Positions 10,672 through 19,564 of a stretch of DNA of 64,000 nt are shown here, piece by piece. Below the pieces are notes generated by a model. That model was not told the DNA's origin and made no database searches. It was given only the letters and a program-made list of their open reading frames with translations. This DNA comes from Dryococelus australis (Eukaryota > Arthropoda > Insecta > Phasmatodea > Phasmatidae): contig CM057009.1 in NCBI GenBank assembly GCA_029891345.1, positions 209,554,709-209,618,708 of the forward strand, in the 5' to 3' direction. Positions within the stretch are counted from its first letter, which is position 1. Each line of letters opens with the position of its first letter. Both the position numbers and the translations under genes were made by a program.

Positions 10672-11569
10672 TTACAAGTGCTATCTCCTAACCAAGTATA
10701 TGGATGTTTAGACAAGACAAATTAATAAAAGGTATCCACCGCTCTATAGCAAGGAGTGTAGTTGCCCCTACCAGCAAGTAGAGATGGCTACTGTTCCAGG
10801 AGGAATCGGTAGTGGAGGGTGTTGTGATGTGATAAGATAAAGAGCTTCTGTTAGATGCAGGCTATCGGCAATGAAGAACCCCTGGTAAATGGTGGTAGGT
10901 GTAGCCAATAAAGTTTTGGTAACTGTGGCTGCAGAAGTGATTCTGGTGATGGCAATGGCTGTAGCCTCTGGTAGCTGCCGAAGACTGTTGTCATCAATGG
11001 GAGCAGCCTCTGTTGGCTGCTGAAGACTTGGTGACTCGTCGAAGGCCTCGGCACACGAAGTAAGGGAATGAAATCAAGAATTATAAAGAATGCCTCGGGA
11101 GCCCGGTCGTGCACGGACTTTTATCGTCCTAAGGACAGGTGCAGTGCCGGGCCCGGTGGGAGGTGTGATGTCGCCTTATGACGTCCCTCTAGTGCAAGGC
11201 CATAGTTGGGGTAGCTACTATCTATCTGTCTCTCGGCTTCATGCATATTCGGTGGTGGTTCTGCAGTATATGTAAAAGGCGGGTTCTGGCGCAGCGCATG
11301 TTTTCATCTAAAACCTTGACTTCGGAGCAAAAAGGAGCAAAAAATCTAAAATTTTCATGTTTCCCAAAATAGACGTACAGGATTTGACACAAGATAAAAC
11401 AAGCAAAATTATGCAAAAATCTGGCTAATTAAAATTGAAAATCAAATGAAATATTAAAAATGATAATGCATAGAATTTATAAATTTTATTCAACTGAAAT
11501 AAAACACCAATAAGATTTTTTAAGTTCTAAAAATAAAAAATCTGAAGTATAGCCATTGCTGAATTCATA

Positions 11570-11995
11570 ATGCCAGTCTTCACAACAATCCAAATCATAA
11601 ACATCGTCTCTCAAATTAAAATAAAATTATCTGATCTGAGGTCATTTATATTGATTTTTAAAATGATTTTGAAATGAACAAAGATCCATTTCTTTATCAA
11701 TGGATTCTTTATCAATCTATTTTTATAATATCATATTCAATATCCCAATCTTCTAAAAGTTCTATAAATTTATCAATTTTTGTTTCATAAATAAAGAAAA
11801 GACATTTCTTATGATAAAGATAAAAATTATTTAGAATAGTGAAAATAATTTTTATTCGATCAAACAACGTAACAATACATAGAAAAATTTCATTAAATTA
11901 TGGGAACATTTTCTTGTTTTTAAAATCGTTTACATCCTCATTTAATAAAATAAAAATTTACATACCTTCATTAATCCGTTCTTTCAAGTAATCTT
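11570..11995 (-). pseudogene. Small unknown protein gene, B/C family
   Basis: No family recognised. Minus-strand pieces such as YETKIDKFIELLEDWDIEYD and, near the end, RRDDVYDLD-like sequence align with element C (29,696-30,190), whose copy ends DDVYGLDYSDGGYYGFINGYD. Conservation of the acidic, Gly/Tyr-rich C-terminus between two otherwise decayed copies supports a real gene of roughly 130 residues located downstream of the capsid gene on the same strand. Stops and frameshifts make it a pseudogene here. Confidence 0.5.
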
Positions 11996-12004
11996 AAGTT
12001 AAAT

Positions 12005-13274
12005 TTTGTTGGCTACTTAAAATAACATAACAAACTGTACCATTTTAATCATTTCTATCAAAATCCAAACAAATTTTTATATTGGGTTTTTCTTTAACAA
12101 CAGTTGTTTTTCTATATGAACAATCAATGATATACAATGGTCTTGGACCCCAAAATGAATAATAATTGGTAGTACCATCAAAATTTAGAGTCGGTTTATA
12201 TAATAAAGTTCATTACTTCTATATACAGTATCTAATTTTGTTTTAGAAGTTCTAAAATAGTTATAAGCAAGAAACGCTTTATCACAAAAATTATTGCAAA
12301 TACCTAAATTCCAACTTTCTAAGGAAAAATTTTATTTATTCCATTTTTAACGTAAATATTTCTCACATTACAGTGATCAAACATAGTTGCATGCACTTCC
12401 TGATCAGCACGATATTTTCTATTAGTTTGAAATCCTACAATTAAAAAATCAGGCATGTCAAATTGTAAATTCTTAAGCTGATATTTTATATCAAAGTAAA
12501 TAACAGTTGTATTAGTAGAAACTTCTTTTTCTAAAAATTGTCAATAGTCAAAACTAATAGGAATTTAAATGTTTTTGTATATTTTTTCTTTATTTCCAAG
12601 GGCTGTGCTATATTCGTATTCAACAATAAGCCACATAATTTCTGTTTTTTGAATAAAAATTTTGCCTGGATCAGCATAATCTCTATCAAGAGTACAATCA
12701 GCTTTTCTATTTTGATAAACAAATAAACAGTTGTTGTCGGATCAGTTACGAATGAAAGTTACTTTATAGCCAACTTTCCAATAAATTTAATTGTTGTCAT
12801 TAATCAAACCAAACAAATATATTAGAGGATAGATTATTTCATTTAGTTTATCAATACGAATAGACGTTACTCTATAATAATCATTAACACAAGATAATTC
12901 TAAATAATTTTGTTCACCAGGCGATCTTAACAAAGTATCATTATTGTTGATGTTATTCCAGGATTAACAACATATTCAATAATCTGTCTATGTTTTGAAA
13001 TTTCTACTCTAGAAAACTGAAAAGGAAAAAAGTTAGAACACACATCAATAATATCTAATTTTTCGTATTTTGCCTCATCTCCAACTTTAGCTCGTTTTAG
13101 TAAACTAAATTGCTCATAAATATAAACATCATTTGGAAAAGAAAATCCATTGCCTATTGGAATATCAAACTCGATTCTGTAATTGTAAGCATTTAAATTA
13201 TTATTAGTTTGATCAGTTGTGAATAGGGGGCGGGACGCTTGTCTCTCGAAACTGTCAAAACTTTTATAACTCAT
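12005..13274 (-). pseudogene. Putative double-jelly-roll major capsid protein, element B (broken)
   Basis: Same family as the element A capsid gene. A 115-codon frame starts at an ATG at 13,272-13,274 (SFDSFERQASRPLFTTDQT) and runs through FDIPIGNGFSFPNDVYIYEQ and FFPFQFSRVEISKHRQ; it is broken near 12,930. Further motifs follow in shifted frames: YWKVGYKVTFIR, FDYWQFLEKEV, FDMPDFLIVGFQTNRK near 12,450 and PLYIIDCSYRKTTVVK near 12,110. Comparison with A and C gives a protein of about 420 residues. It diverges head-to-head with the structural gene, whose ATG is 34 bases away, so the two probably shared a bidirectional promoter in 13,275-13,307. Confidence 0.62.
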
Positions 13275-13307
13275 TTTTAAGTAAAAAAATTATATATAAA
13301 TGGCACA
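13275..13307. promoter_or_regulatory. Short divergent intergenic region between capsid and structural genes
   Basis: Only 33 AT-rich bases separate the capsid ATG (minus) from the structural-gene ATG (plus), including TATATATAAA at about 13,290-13,300, a TATA-like string. The same divergent layout occurs in element C (about 31,436-31,465), with TATATATATATATAA between the two starts. A shared bidirectional promoter is an inference from layout and the TATA-like words. Confidence 0.4.
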
Positions 13308-14290
13308 ATGAAACGAGTTTCTAGTGTTAAATTGCTCATTGAAAGATTAAAAAAATATATAAAACATCATGAAAAATATTATTAAAAAAATAAGAAGAAT
13401 GAACAACCAATAATTGATGAATTGGCAAATATTGGTAGAAAAAGTGAGTAAAACAAAAAATTTTATAAATACGTCAGTTCCAGTAGCAGTAAAAAAATTT
13501 AGATTATCCACCAAATCATGAACAAATATCATTTGAACCAAAATTATTAGCAGATCCTGAAGAGCAATTAGGGATTATATCATTGAAAAATTTGCCATAT
13601 ACTACTATAAATATAGGAAAATATATTTCTGAAAATATTAATGCTATTAATGATATATTTGGTTCACGTGGAGTAGGTCAAGATCTTTACTTTGGTGATA
13701 CAGAAGTAAATATATATGTTGATGATTTATTTGTCAAAGATAAAAAAAATATACATTAACACATGGTCTTATTAATTTGTTAACAAAAAAATCTTTTGAC
13801 CTCGTAGATGAAATCACTGGTGAAAACAAATTTACTAAAGTAGACTATAAGAACTACACAGAAATTGTTATAGCAACAAATACAGTATATCAAAAGTATG
13901 ATCCTAATATAAAAATAGCTTCGAGTGTATGCTTGAAGTATACTGAAATAATTAGTCCAATTTATCGCGAATATATAAAAACTTCATCAAAACAAATAAT
14001 TTCTACAATTTCTCCTAAATCTGGAGAAGGTATAAAAAATATAATCATTTAGTTCAAGAATACATTTGGATGAACGATATTAGAAAATCGGTCGACAGAT
14101 TGTTAGTTATTCAAGGCAAAAAAAAATGCTGGAAATAATAGTTTTTACAACGAAAAAGTGAGCATAATGAATATGCTAAATAATACATTTTTGAATTTGT
14201 TATGAAAAATCCAAAAGGTATTATTACATATCTAATAAGAGTTTTAAACATAATTCTGCACTCTTTGCAGAATTCTGAACATCGTGGAAA
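13308..14290 (+). pseudogene. Conserved Polinton structural-region protein, element B (broken)
   Basis: Starts at ATG 13,308 (VKLLIERLKKYIKHHEKYY) with a basic helical N-terminus. Shifted frames then give NLPYTTINIGKYISENIN, a DLYFGDTEV segment and the 91-codon frame 13,777-14,052 (KVDYKNYTEIVIATNTVYQK, YDPN), which matches NTVFQNNDPN of element A. EYIWMNDIRKS and NPKGIITYLIRVLN mark the C-terminus. Unlike element A there is no acidic repeat. Function unknown; position between capsid and PLA2 suggests a virion component. Confidence 0.62.
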
Positions 14291-14640
14291 TGGTGTGATA
14301 AACTGGGCACTAACAATTTAAATTTGCCTGAATTACATTTGCTAAGTTATAATTATTGTTGACCATTTACAAAATTGAATGAAAGATTGGAAAGAGGTGA
14401 CAAAGGAGTAAGTAAATTAGACGAAGCATGCAAATATCACGATATTGCATATAGATATTATAAAGATTTAGAATCTAGACATGAAGCAGATGAAATTCTA
14501 CAAAAAAAAAAACAAATTCAATTACATTAGATAAAAATACACCAATTAGTGAAAAAAATTGCTTCTACTGCTGTTGCCTTAATTATGTTTTCAATCGAAA
14601 ACTACAACAGGGCATTAAAATGTTTTATTAATGTGTTTTA
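14290..14640 (+). pseudogene. Phospholipase A2-like capsid protein, element B (broken)
   Basis: YNY-C-GP at about 14,345-14,370 is the Ca-binding loop (family YNYxGPGT), followed by KLNERLERGDKGVSKLDEAC and KYHDIAYRYYKD, which keeps the His-Asp catalytic dyad, then ESRHEADEIL. A stop lies in the Ca-loop region and a frameshift follows the homopolymer of A near 14,500. The C-terminal tail (IASTAVALIMF) is shorter than in A and D. The dyad is intact here and in C but lost in A and D. Confidence 0.78.
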
Positions 14641-14925
14641 TATTTTTTCAATTCATTATTAAATTTAAAAGTAAGTTTTACGAATTTCTAAAATCATAAA
14701 TAACAATTTAAACTATTTTATAAATAATATTTGTTTTCAACTCACAATTGAATTTAAGAAAGGCTTTACAAATTAATTAATTCGTAAATAACAATTAAAA
14801 TGTTTTGTCAAACAATTATAGATTTTTTCAACTCACAGTTAATTTTTCAAAATTCAAACAAAAAAAGAACTCTGTGAATTAATAAATTCGTATTTAACAA
14901 TTAAAATGTTTTATTAATTACATAC
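14617..14925. repeat. About 95-bp tandem repeat, 3+ copies, between PLA2 and pX-like genes
   Basis: Units begin AAAATGTTTTATTAA at 14,617, AAACTATTTTATAAA at 14,710, AAAATGTTTTGTCAA at 14,797 and AAAATGTTTTATTAA at 14,903 (spacing 93, 87, 106). Each unit also contains TTTTCAACTCA-like, ACGAATT/TTCGTAAAT-like and TAACAATT words in the same order. Element C has only a short non-repeated spacer at this place (about 32,740-32,790), so the array expanded in B after the two copies separated. Confidence 0.75.
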
Positions 14926-14943
14926 ATATATTATTTATTATAA

Positions 14944-15276
14944 ATGAAGATAGCAAATATAACTTTCAATATTCCCTCTGAGGAATTAAAAGATTTGGGT
15001 ATAGATCAAATTTTAACAGATAATCAAATTGCGAGAAAAAATAAACATTTGAAAGAAGACAAAAAATTTAAATTAACTTTATCATTGCCAACAGGCAATA
15101 AGATGGCCAAAGAAATATCTGGAAATGGTTTTCATCATGGAGGAATTATTCCACTCGTACTTGCTGTTTTAGGCACTCTCGGTGGTTTAGCAACAACAGA
15201 TGGTGCAATTTATGGTACTGTTGTCGATCAAGTTAATAAAAATAAAAAAGAGTGTAGAATAACAAAAAAGACATAA
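14944..15276 (+). CDS. pX/pVI-like hydrophobic virion protein, element B (open)
   Basis: Open frame of 110 codons, one of the few intact ones in this element. An N-terminal half rich in charged residues (ITFNIPSEELKDLG, KKFKLTLSLPTG) is followed by HHGGIIPLVLAVLGTLGGL, a Gly-rich hydrophobic stretch preceded by a short linker, and a basic tail. The GGIIP-hydrophobic motif matches the proteins at 47,122-47,412 (D) and, in broken form, 32,794-33,132 (C). In Polintons/adintoviruses such proteins are compared with adenovirus core or membrane-lytic proteins pX and pVI. That assignment is by resemblance and position between PLA2 and protease. Confidence 0.6.
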   Translation: MKIANITFNIPSEELKDLGIDQILTDNQIARKNKHLKEDKKFKLTLSLPTGNKMAKEISGNGFHHGGIIPLVLAVLGTLGGLATTDGAIYGTVVDQVNKNKKECRITKKT

Positions 15277-15344
15277 TTTAGTAATGGAAAGCAAAGCAGG
15301 AAAAGGTTGAAAAAGAGGAAGGCCAAAAAAATATAGCTCCACTA

Positions 15345-15740
15345 TCTAATATTGGAATCTAAGAATATGTAATATTATATATAAAAATTTCAGAAATGTT
15401 TATATGATTGATTAACTACTATAAAATATGCACAAAATTAATGTGCTGTAGATAATTTTGATATTTCTACAAATCCAGGACCTCATTGGCTTTGCTATTT
15501 TAAAGAAAACAATGATGTTTATTATTTTGATTCACTTGGAGGCAATACTCCAACTAATCAAATTAATTCTTTCAAAAATAAAACCTTTATTATAATGATT
15601 GAATTCAGAATTTTAATTCAGTTATATGTGGACATCTATGTTTAGTAGTTTTACAATTTTCTCAAGAGAATTTAAGTTTATAGATACAATTTTTAAACTA
15701 TTAAATGACAGATATACTTCAGAAATGATTAATCAAATAT
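15345..15740 (+). pseudogene. Adenain-like cysteine protease, element B (broken)
   Basis: Adenovirus-type (C5/Ulp1-like) maturation protease that would cleave virion precursors. The plus strand reads FDISTNPGPHWLCYFKENND with the catalytic His, YYFDSLGGN with the acidic residue, and, after a frameshift, FNSVICGHLCL with the catalytic Cys near 15,630. All three catalytic residues are present, but across frames. The N-terminus (about 15,345-15,440) has several stops. It follows the pX-like gene on the same strand as in C and D. Confidence 0.82.
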
Positions 15741-15899
15741 TTAAATGCAGACTGTGATAATATTACTAAAGATTTAAGATCATGCGTTGATTCAAAATGC
15801 AATTCGAGTGTGTTTCTTCTTTACAAAGTCAACTATCCAACTGCTTTGATATATGAAAATGTATGTTTCCTTTCTATGGTATGAAATTGTTAATATAGG

Positions 15900-16280
15900 T
15901 GAACCTAAAAATAATAAAGATGTGGTCAATAATTTTTTTTTAAATATTAATAAGTAGACAATTTAAAAAAAATGTCGATTCAAAATTTAAAACTATTGTT
16001 TCTGATTATGCTCTACAAGAAGAATTTACAAATCAGTAATACTATTGCTGATTATTTAAAACGAATAAATATGGCAAAGCAAGCACTAAAAAAAAAAAGT
16101 AGATTCACTATATAAAGCTATTGTTTCTGACTATAATTAAAAACCAATGTAGAATCAAAATACATTACTAGAGTTTCTGATCTAAAACCATAAGTAGAAT
16201 CAAAATACAATATCATAGTTTCTGCTTTATGAGATCAAAGAAGTAAAGTTTTTGTTTATACGACACACTAAGCTTCAATT
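15900..16280 (+). pseudogene. Unknown gene with four short internal repeats, element B
   Basis: After the protease the plus strand carries four imperfect copies of a unit reading V(D/E)S(K/L)(F/Y)xxxVSD: at about 15,975, 16,100, 16,150 and 16,198 (for example VDSLYKAIVSDYN and VESKYITRVSD). Element C has one copy near 33,820 (YETIVADYALKED). Stops lie within and between units. A repetitive, possibly fibrous or coiled protein is a guess; no family was recognised. Confidence 0.45.
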
Positions 16281-16301
16281 CAAAATCGTAGAATTAATAA
16301 T

Positions 16302-16469
16302 ATGACTGATCCAATATATGTAAAAGGTGCCAATAAAATATATTCTGATAAGGAAATAGCTAATAAATTACAAAGTTTAAACAAATCTGTATTGAATTAT
16401 TGTGATACACTTGTTTACCTGGAAGTTGAAGAAAAATCACATATTTTAATTATCTGCAAAGTAGAATAA
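16302..16469 (+). CDS. Small unknown ORF (55 codons), element B
   Basis: ATG at 16,302 to TAA at 16,467-16,469, with the sequence beginning MTDPIYVKGANKIYSDKEIA and containing NKSVLNYCDTLVYLEVEEKS. It has balanced amino-acid composition despite the AT-rich background. It sits between the repeat-bearing region and a further fragment (about 16,550-16,700: NYTITVIKDSKKIDYSKPFD) that is clearly conserved in element C near 34,030-34,090 (TVTVIKGSQK, DYSKPFDVN). It may be the middle part of one larger gene. Function unknown. Confidence 0.45.
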   Translation: MTDPIYVKGANKIYSDKEIANKLQSLNKSVLNYCDTLVYLEVEEKSHILIICKVE

Positions 16470-16740
16470 AAAACTGATAATGTTTACTTAAATAATCTAT
16501 TTATATTATCTTCTTTTATGGATTGTAATGTTTATAAAATCATTTTCTGAAAATCTACCTAATTATACTATAACTGTTATAAAGGATTCCAAAAAAATTG
16601 ATTATAGTAAACCATTTGATGTTAAAAGAGGTTATATATTGGTTTTTAAAATAAATAACCTTAAATATCTGAATATTCTGATGGGTTTATTACTATAATG
16701 GAAATGTTCATGAAATATAAAGATTATATATTATATATTA
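16470..16740 (+). pseudogene. Unknown conserved fragment (SKPFDV motif), element B
   Basis: TITVIKDSKKIDYSKPFDVK followed by a hydrophobic strand (GYILVFKI) occurs here and, with changes, in C at about 34,010-34,130. The conservation of DYSKPFDV across two decayed copies indicates a real protein-coding segment, perhaps a small beta-rich virion protein. Stops and frameshifts in both copies. No family recognised. Confidence 0.45.
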
Positions 16741-16754
16741 TATTAATTGGAGAA

Positions 16755-16890
16755 CACTTAGTGTTTGAAGTGCAAGAAAGTCACTAAATATAATAATATA
16801 AAAATTGAAAATACAAAAAAAATGGACAATTAGTTCAGAAAAATAAATGTTCTATATACAATTCTTATAAATCAATAATTTTAAAAAATT
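16755..16890 (+). pseudogene. Small Cys-motif (DUF5679-like) protein, element B
   Basis: CLKCKKVTKYNNIKIENTKK followed, after a stop and frameshift, by KNKCSIYNSYKS resembles the small zinc-ribbon proteins of Polinton-like viruses that read CxKCKxxT...xxTKNGxxxxKGxCSxCGxxK (DUF5679, named from memory). The first CxxC is intact; the second is C-x2-Y here. The copy in element C (34,211-34,340) has C-stop-KC and SKCNSNKS. Location just before the integrase is the same in both. Confidence 0.5.
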
Positions 16891-16904
16891 GGCCACTGCA
16901 AGAG

Positions 16905-17846
16905 AGGGAATATTTAATGAATTATATAAACCATCAAAACGAAATTTTTGAAGATGAAAAGTAATTTTGTATGGTAGTGATGATTTATTGCAAATTGATA
17001 TTGTTGAGATGGACACTGCTAATTTGAAATGTATATGTGACATAAACATTATATACAAAAATATATTATGACAATTATTGGTATTTTTTCTAACTATGCC
17101 TTTGCTATTCCAATTAAAGAGAAAACAGCAAAAAATGTAGTAAATTGTTTATAATCTATAATAGTTAAAAGAAAACCAAATAATTTTCAAAGTGACAATG
17201 GTTCAGAATTTTATAACAAATCATTCAATGAACTTATGCAATGATATAGCATAAATCATTATTCTTCATTTAGTGAACACAAGCAGGTATTGTAGAAAGT
17301 TTAAATATGTATTTGAAAAATATAATGTGGAAGAAATTTACTTTGAATGGCAACTATAAATGGACAAATATACTGGACAATTTAGTGAAAGAATACAACA
17401 ATACAAAACATATAACTATTAGTATGAAGCTAGTTGAAGTTAATAAAAACAATGAAAAAGCAACAGCTAAAGTAACCTATGCTGCGTAAAATTTAATGCA
17501 AACAAATTGTGTGTTTAATATGCAAGCTACATATAAAGTTGGTGATGTTCATGTAAGTACACTAAGAAAAATTTTCTTAAACGTTTATACTGCTAATTGG
17601 TCACTAAAATTATTTACTACTTGCAAAGTTTTAAATATTGTACCAACTTACTAATAAAAATATATTATTGGACAAGAAATAAAAGGCAACTTTTATGAAC
17701 ACAAAATTATGAAAATCAACAATTCCAATGAATGTTTGGTTAAAAAAAAATTTAAAACTAAAGGTGAGAAAATTTATATTAAATGGTTAGGTTTTGATGA
17801 TTCACACAACTCATGGATTAATAAAACAGATATTTGCACTGCCTAG
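16905..17846 (+). pseudogene. Polinton integrase with chromodomain, element B (broken)
   Basis: Order: YGSDDLLQIDIVEMD lead-in, IMTIIGIFSNYAFAIP (family TxIDVFSKYAWA, so the first catalytic Asp is Gly), NNFQSDNGSEFYNKSF (second Asp kept), GIVESLNMYLKNIMW (catalytic Glu kept), a 60-codon frame 17,307-17,489 (KWTNILDNLVKEYNNTKH), an SH3-like region and the chromodomain KIYIKWLGFDDSHNSWINKTD ending at about 17,846. Multiple stops. The integrase of C keeps the first Asp but loses the second. Confidence 0.9.
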
Positions 17847-18059
17847 TCTGTTTAGCTGACGTTTTGTACATTTAAAAAAATGTTTATTATTAAATAATTC
17901 AAATGCAAAAACTAAATAGTCATTGTTTTAACAATCATTTTTAATGTACATTCCATACATTCTGCATTTGTTTTAATGTTCGTTCGCCATTCACCACTAC
18001 CACTGTGTCATTGACATTGTGTTTTGTCATTGTGTTGTTTTTTGTTTGTTTTAACATAA

Positions 18060-18766
18060 ACACGTTTTGGAAAATTTCAAAATTTAATAAAGTCTTTAAT
18101 TTTATTTCTATAAATTCCTTCTTTTATTTTTCTACTGAAATCTATTGCAATAAAACAATAATCTTCATCCCAGCATTTTGAACAATATTCTTAAAATTTG
18201 TCATAAGTCATATCACCTCCAACAAAGTTGTTATAAATATGCCTTAAATTAGTATCATCTTGTATAAATATACACACAAAATTAATATTATATCTTACCT
18301 ATTGCTAGGTATTTTTAAATAAGTTTTATCTAAATAAAATACATTGATAATTTTTGTGTTCCTTGAATACAATAATCGCGAATAATACCTTAATTTTCTA
18401 AAATAACATAATCAAATATAACTAGCGAATCTTCTTCACAATCGTCTAAAGGAAGTATATTGTCAGTATTATTAAAAAGTGACCCAATTTTTCTTTAATT
18501 TTTTTTTTTTTGGCTGCCTCATCGATTTAATTTTGTAGCTGAATATATTTTGGCTGGCTTAAACTTTTTGAGCAAACATATAGTTTACTAAAATTTAGCC
18601 ATCCTTCATTATAAATAACATTAATAATTAAATTTGTTTTTCAACAACTGCTCAGGCTAACTGTTATTGATCTAATATCGTCGGGCAAAAGTTCACCATT
18701 TTAAAACTTATTTTTGGAAGTTTCTTTGGAAATTATTACACAGACACCCCAATCAATTTTTTTCAT
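18060..18766 (-). pseudogene. A32/FtsK-like packaging ATPase, element B (broken)
   Basis: Genome-packaging ATPase that would pump DNA into the capsid. Probable start ATG at 18,764-18,766 (MKKIDWGVCVII). Near 18,640 the P-loop region reads SSC-stop-KTNLI (family GCGKTNLL), followed by GWLNFSKLYVCSKSLSQPKY. The Walker B region reads DSLVIFDYVILEN near 18,410 (family LVIFDDxxxEN), so the second Asp is Tyr. The C-terminal half is shifted through several frames to about 18,060. Transcribed toward the integrase and divergent from the penton-like gene. Confidence 0.72.
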
Positions 18767-18948
18767 TTAATAGCGTAATTTTTTTATGTAAATGGGATAA
18801 TAAAATATTTAAGTTAACAAATAATAATTCCATACTTAATAAAAAAATGTCATTATATCATTCATAATGAAACATCGATTGCTTTGATTACTTTTCATAC
18901 AAAAATTGTAACACCAAATATAAACATACTATAGCAACAATAGAAAAA

Positions 18949-19489
18949 ATGAGTGCTGTTGTTGATAAAAATGCAGTTATAGCTATTCATAGAGGTCAAT
19001 AAGATATCGAATTGTTAAAAGGAATTATAAACTTGATTAAATCATTTTCAACCAATAACATTGAATTAAGAGTAGATAATTTAAAAATAGAACATCTATC
19101 AAATATTAGTTTGATATTGAACTTGATGATCGACTATCTTATATTCTAGGTTTTGAATGAAATTTAACTATTGAAAAACAGATAATAGATGTAGGCACTA
19201 AATTACCTAATTTTAATCCATTCAAAACAACAAATGTCCATTGTAATTTAGCATATGAAATGTTCATAAAATATAATTAATCAAGTCATTTATAAACATA
19301 TACAATTCCTAGTTTTCCACAAAAACTATGTTTCGCTTAAGAGATTATATTTTTTATGAGCCTGCATGTTCAATTTTTTATAAAATTATTAATGAGTGAT
19401 TTAATCACATTGTTTTAGAAATTAGTGACAAAAAATATAAACAGATTGATTTCGATGGTGCTGATATTGATATTGTTTTAGAAAGTTAA
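18949..19489 (+). pseudogene. Penton-like single-jelly-roll capsid protein, element B (broken)
   Basis: ATG at 18,949 (MSAVVDKNAVIAIHRGQYDI), then NLIKSFSTNNIELRVDNLK, LDDRLSYILGFE, PNFNPFKTTNVHCNLAYEMF, YTIPSFPQKLC and the end FDGADIDIVLES with TAA at 19,487-19,489. The layout (lattice residue motif LGF, then the strand with NVHCN, then PSFPP) parallels the element D gene at 47.8-48.35 kb, which is closer to the Polinton/adintovirus penton-like family I recognise. Frameshifts between segments. Penton identity is inferred from family resemblance. Confidence 0.52.
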
Positions 19490-19564
19490 TATGTTTAAAA
19501 GATAATATAGTATTATAATATAGAAATATGACACGGAAATATAAAAGTATAAAAATTAATAAAA

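Larger units (their letters stand above)
9340..11290. other. Non-coding gap between elements A and B with retroelement debris
   Basis: GC content is visibly higher than in elements A and B. Overlapping frames on both strands (for example 9,895-10,194 plus and 9,924-10,181 minus; 10,191-10,520 minus and 10,295-10,522 plus) have no recognised motif and are treated as chance. A weak match to the Gypsy protease at 23.9 kb lies at 9,600-9,890. At 10,930-11,030 two imperfect copies of a GCAGCCTCTG-GCTGC unit occur side by side. Parts of 10.2-11.28 kb could be solo LTR sequence, but I could not find a matching partner. Confidence 0.4.
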
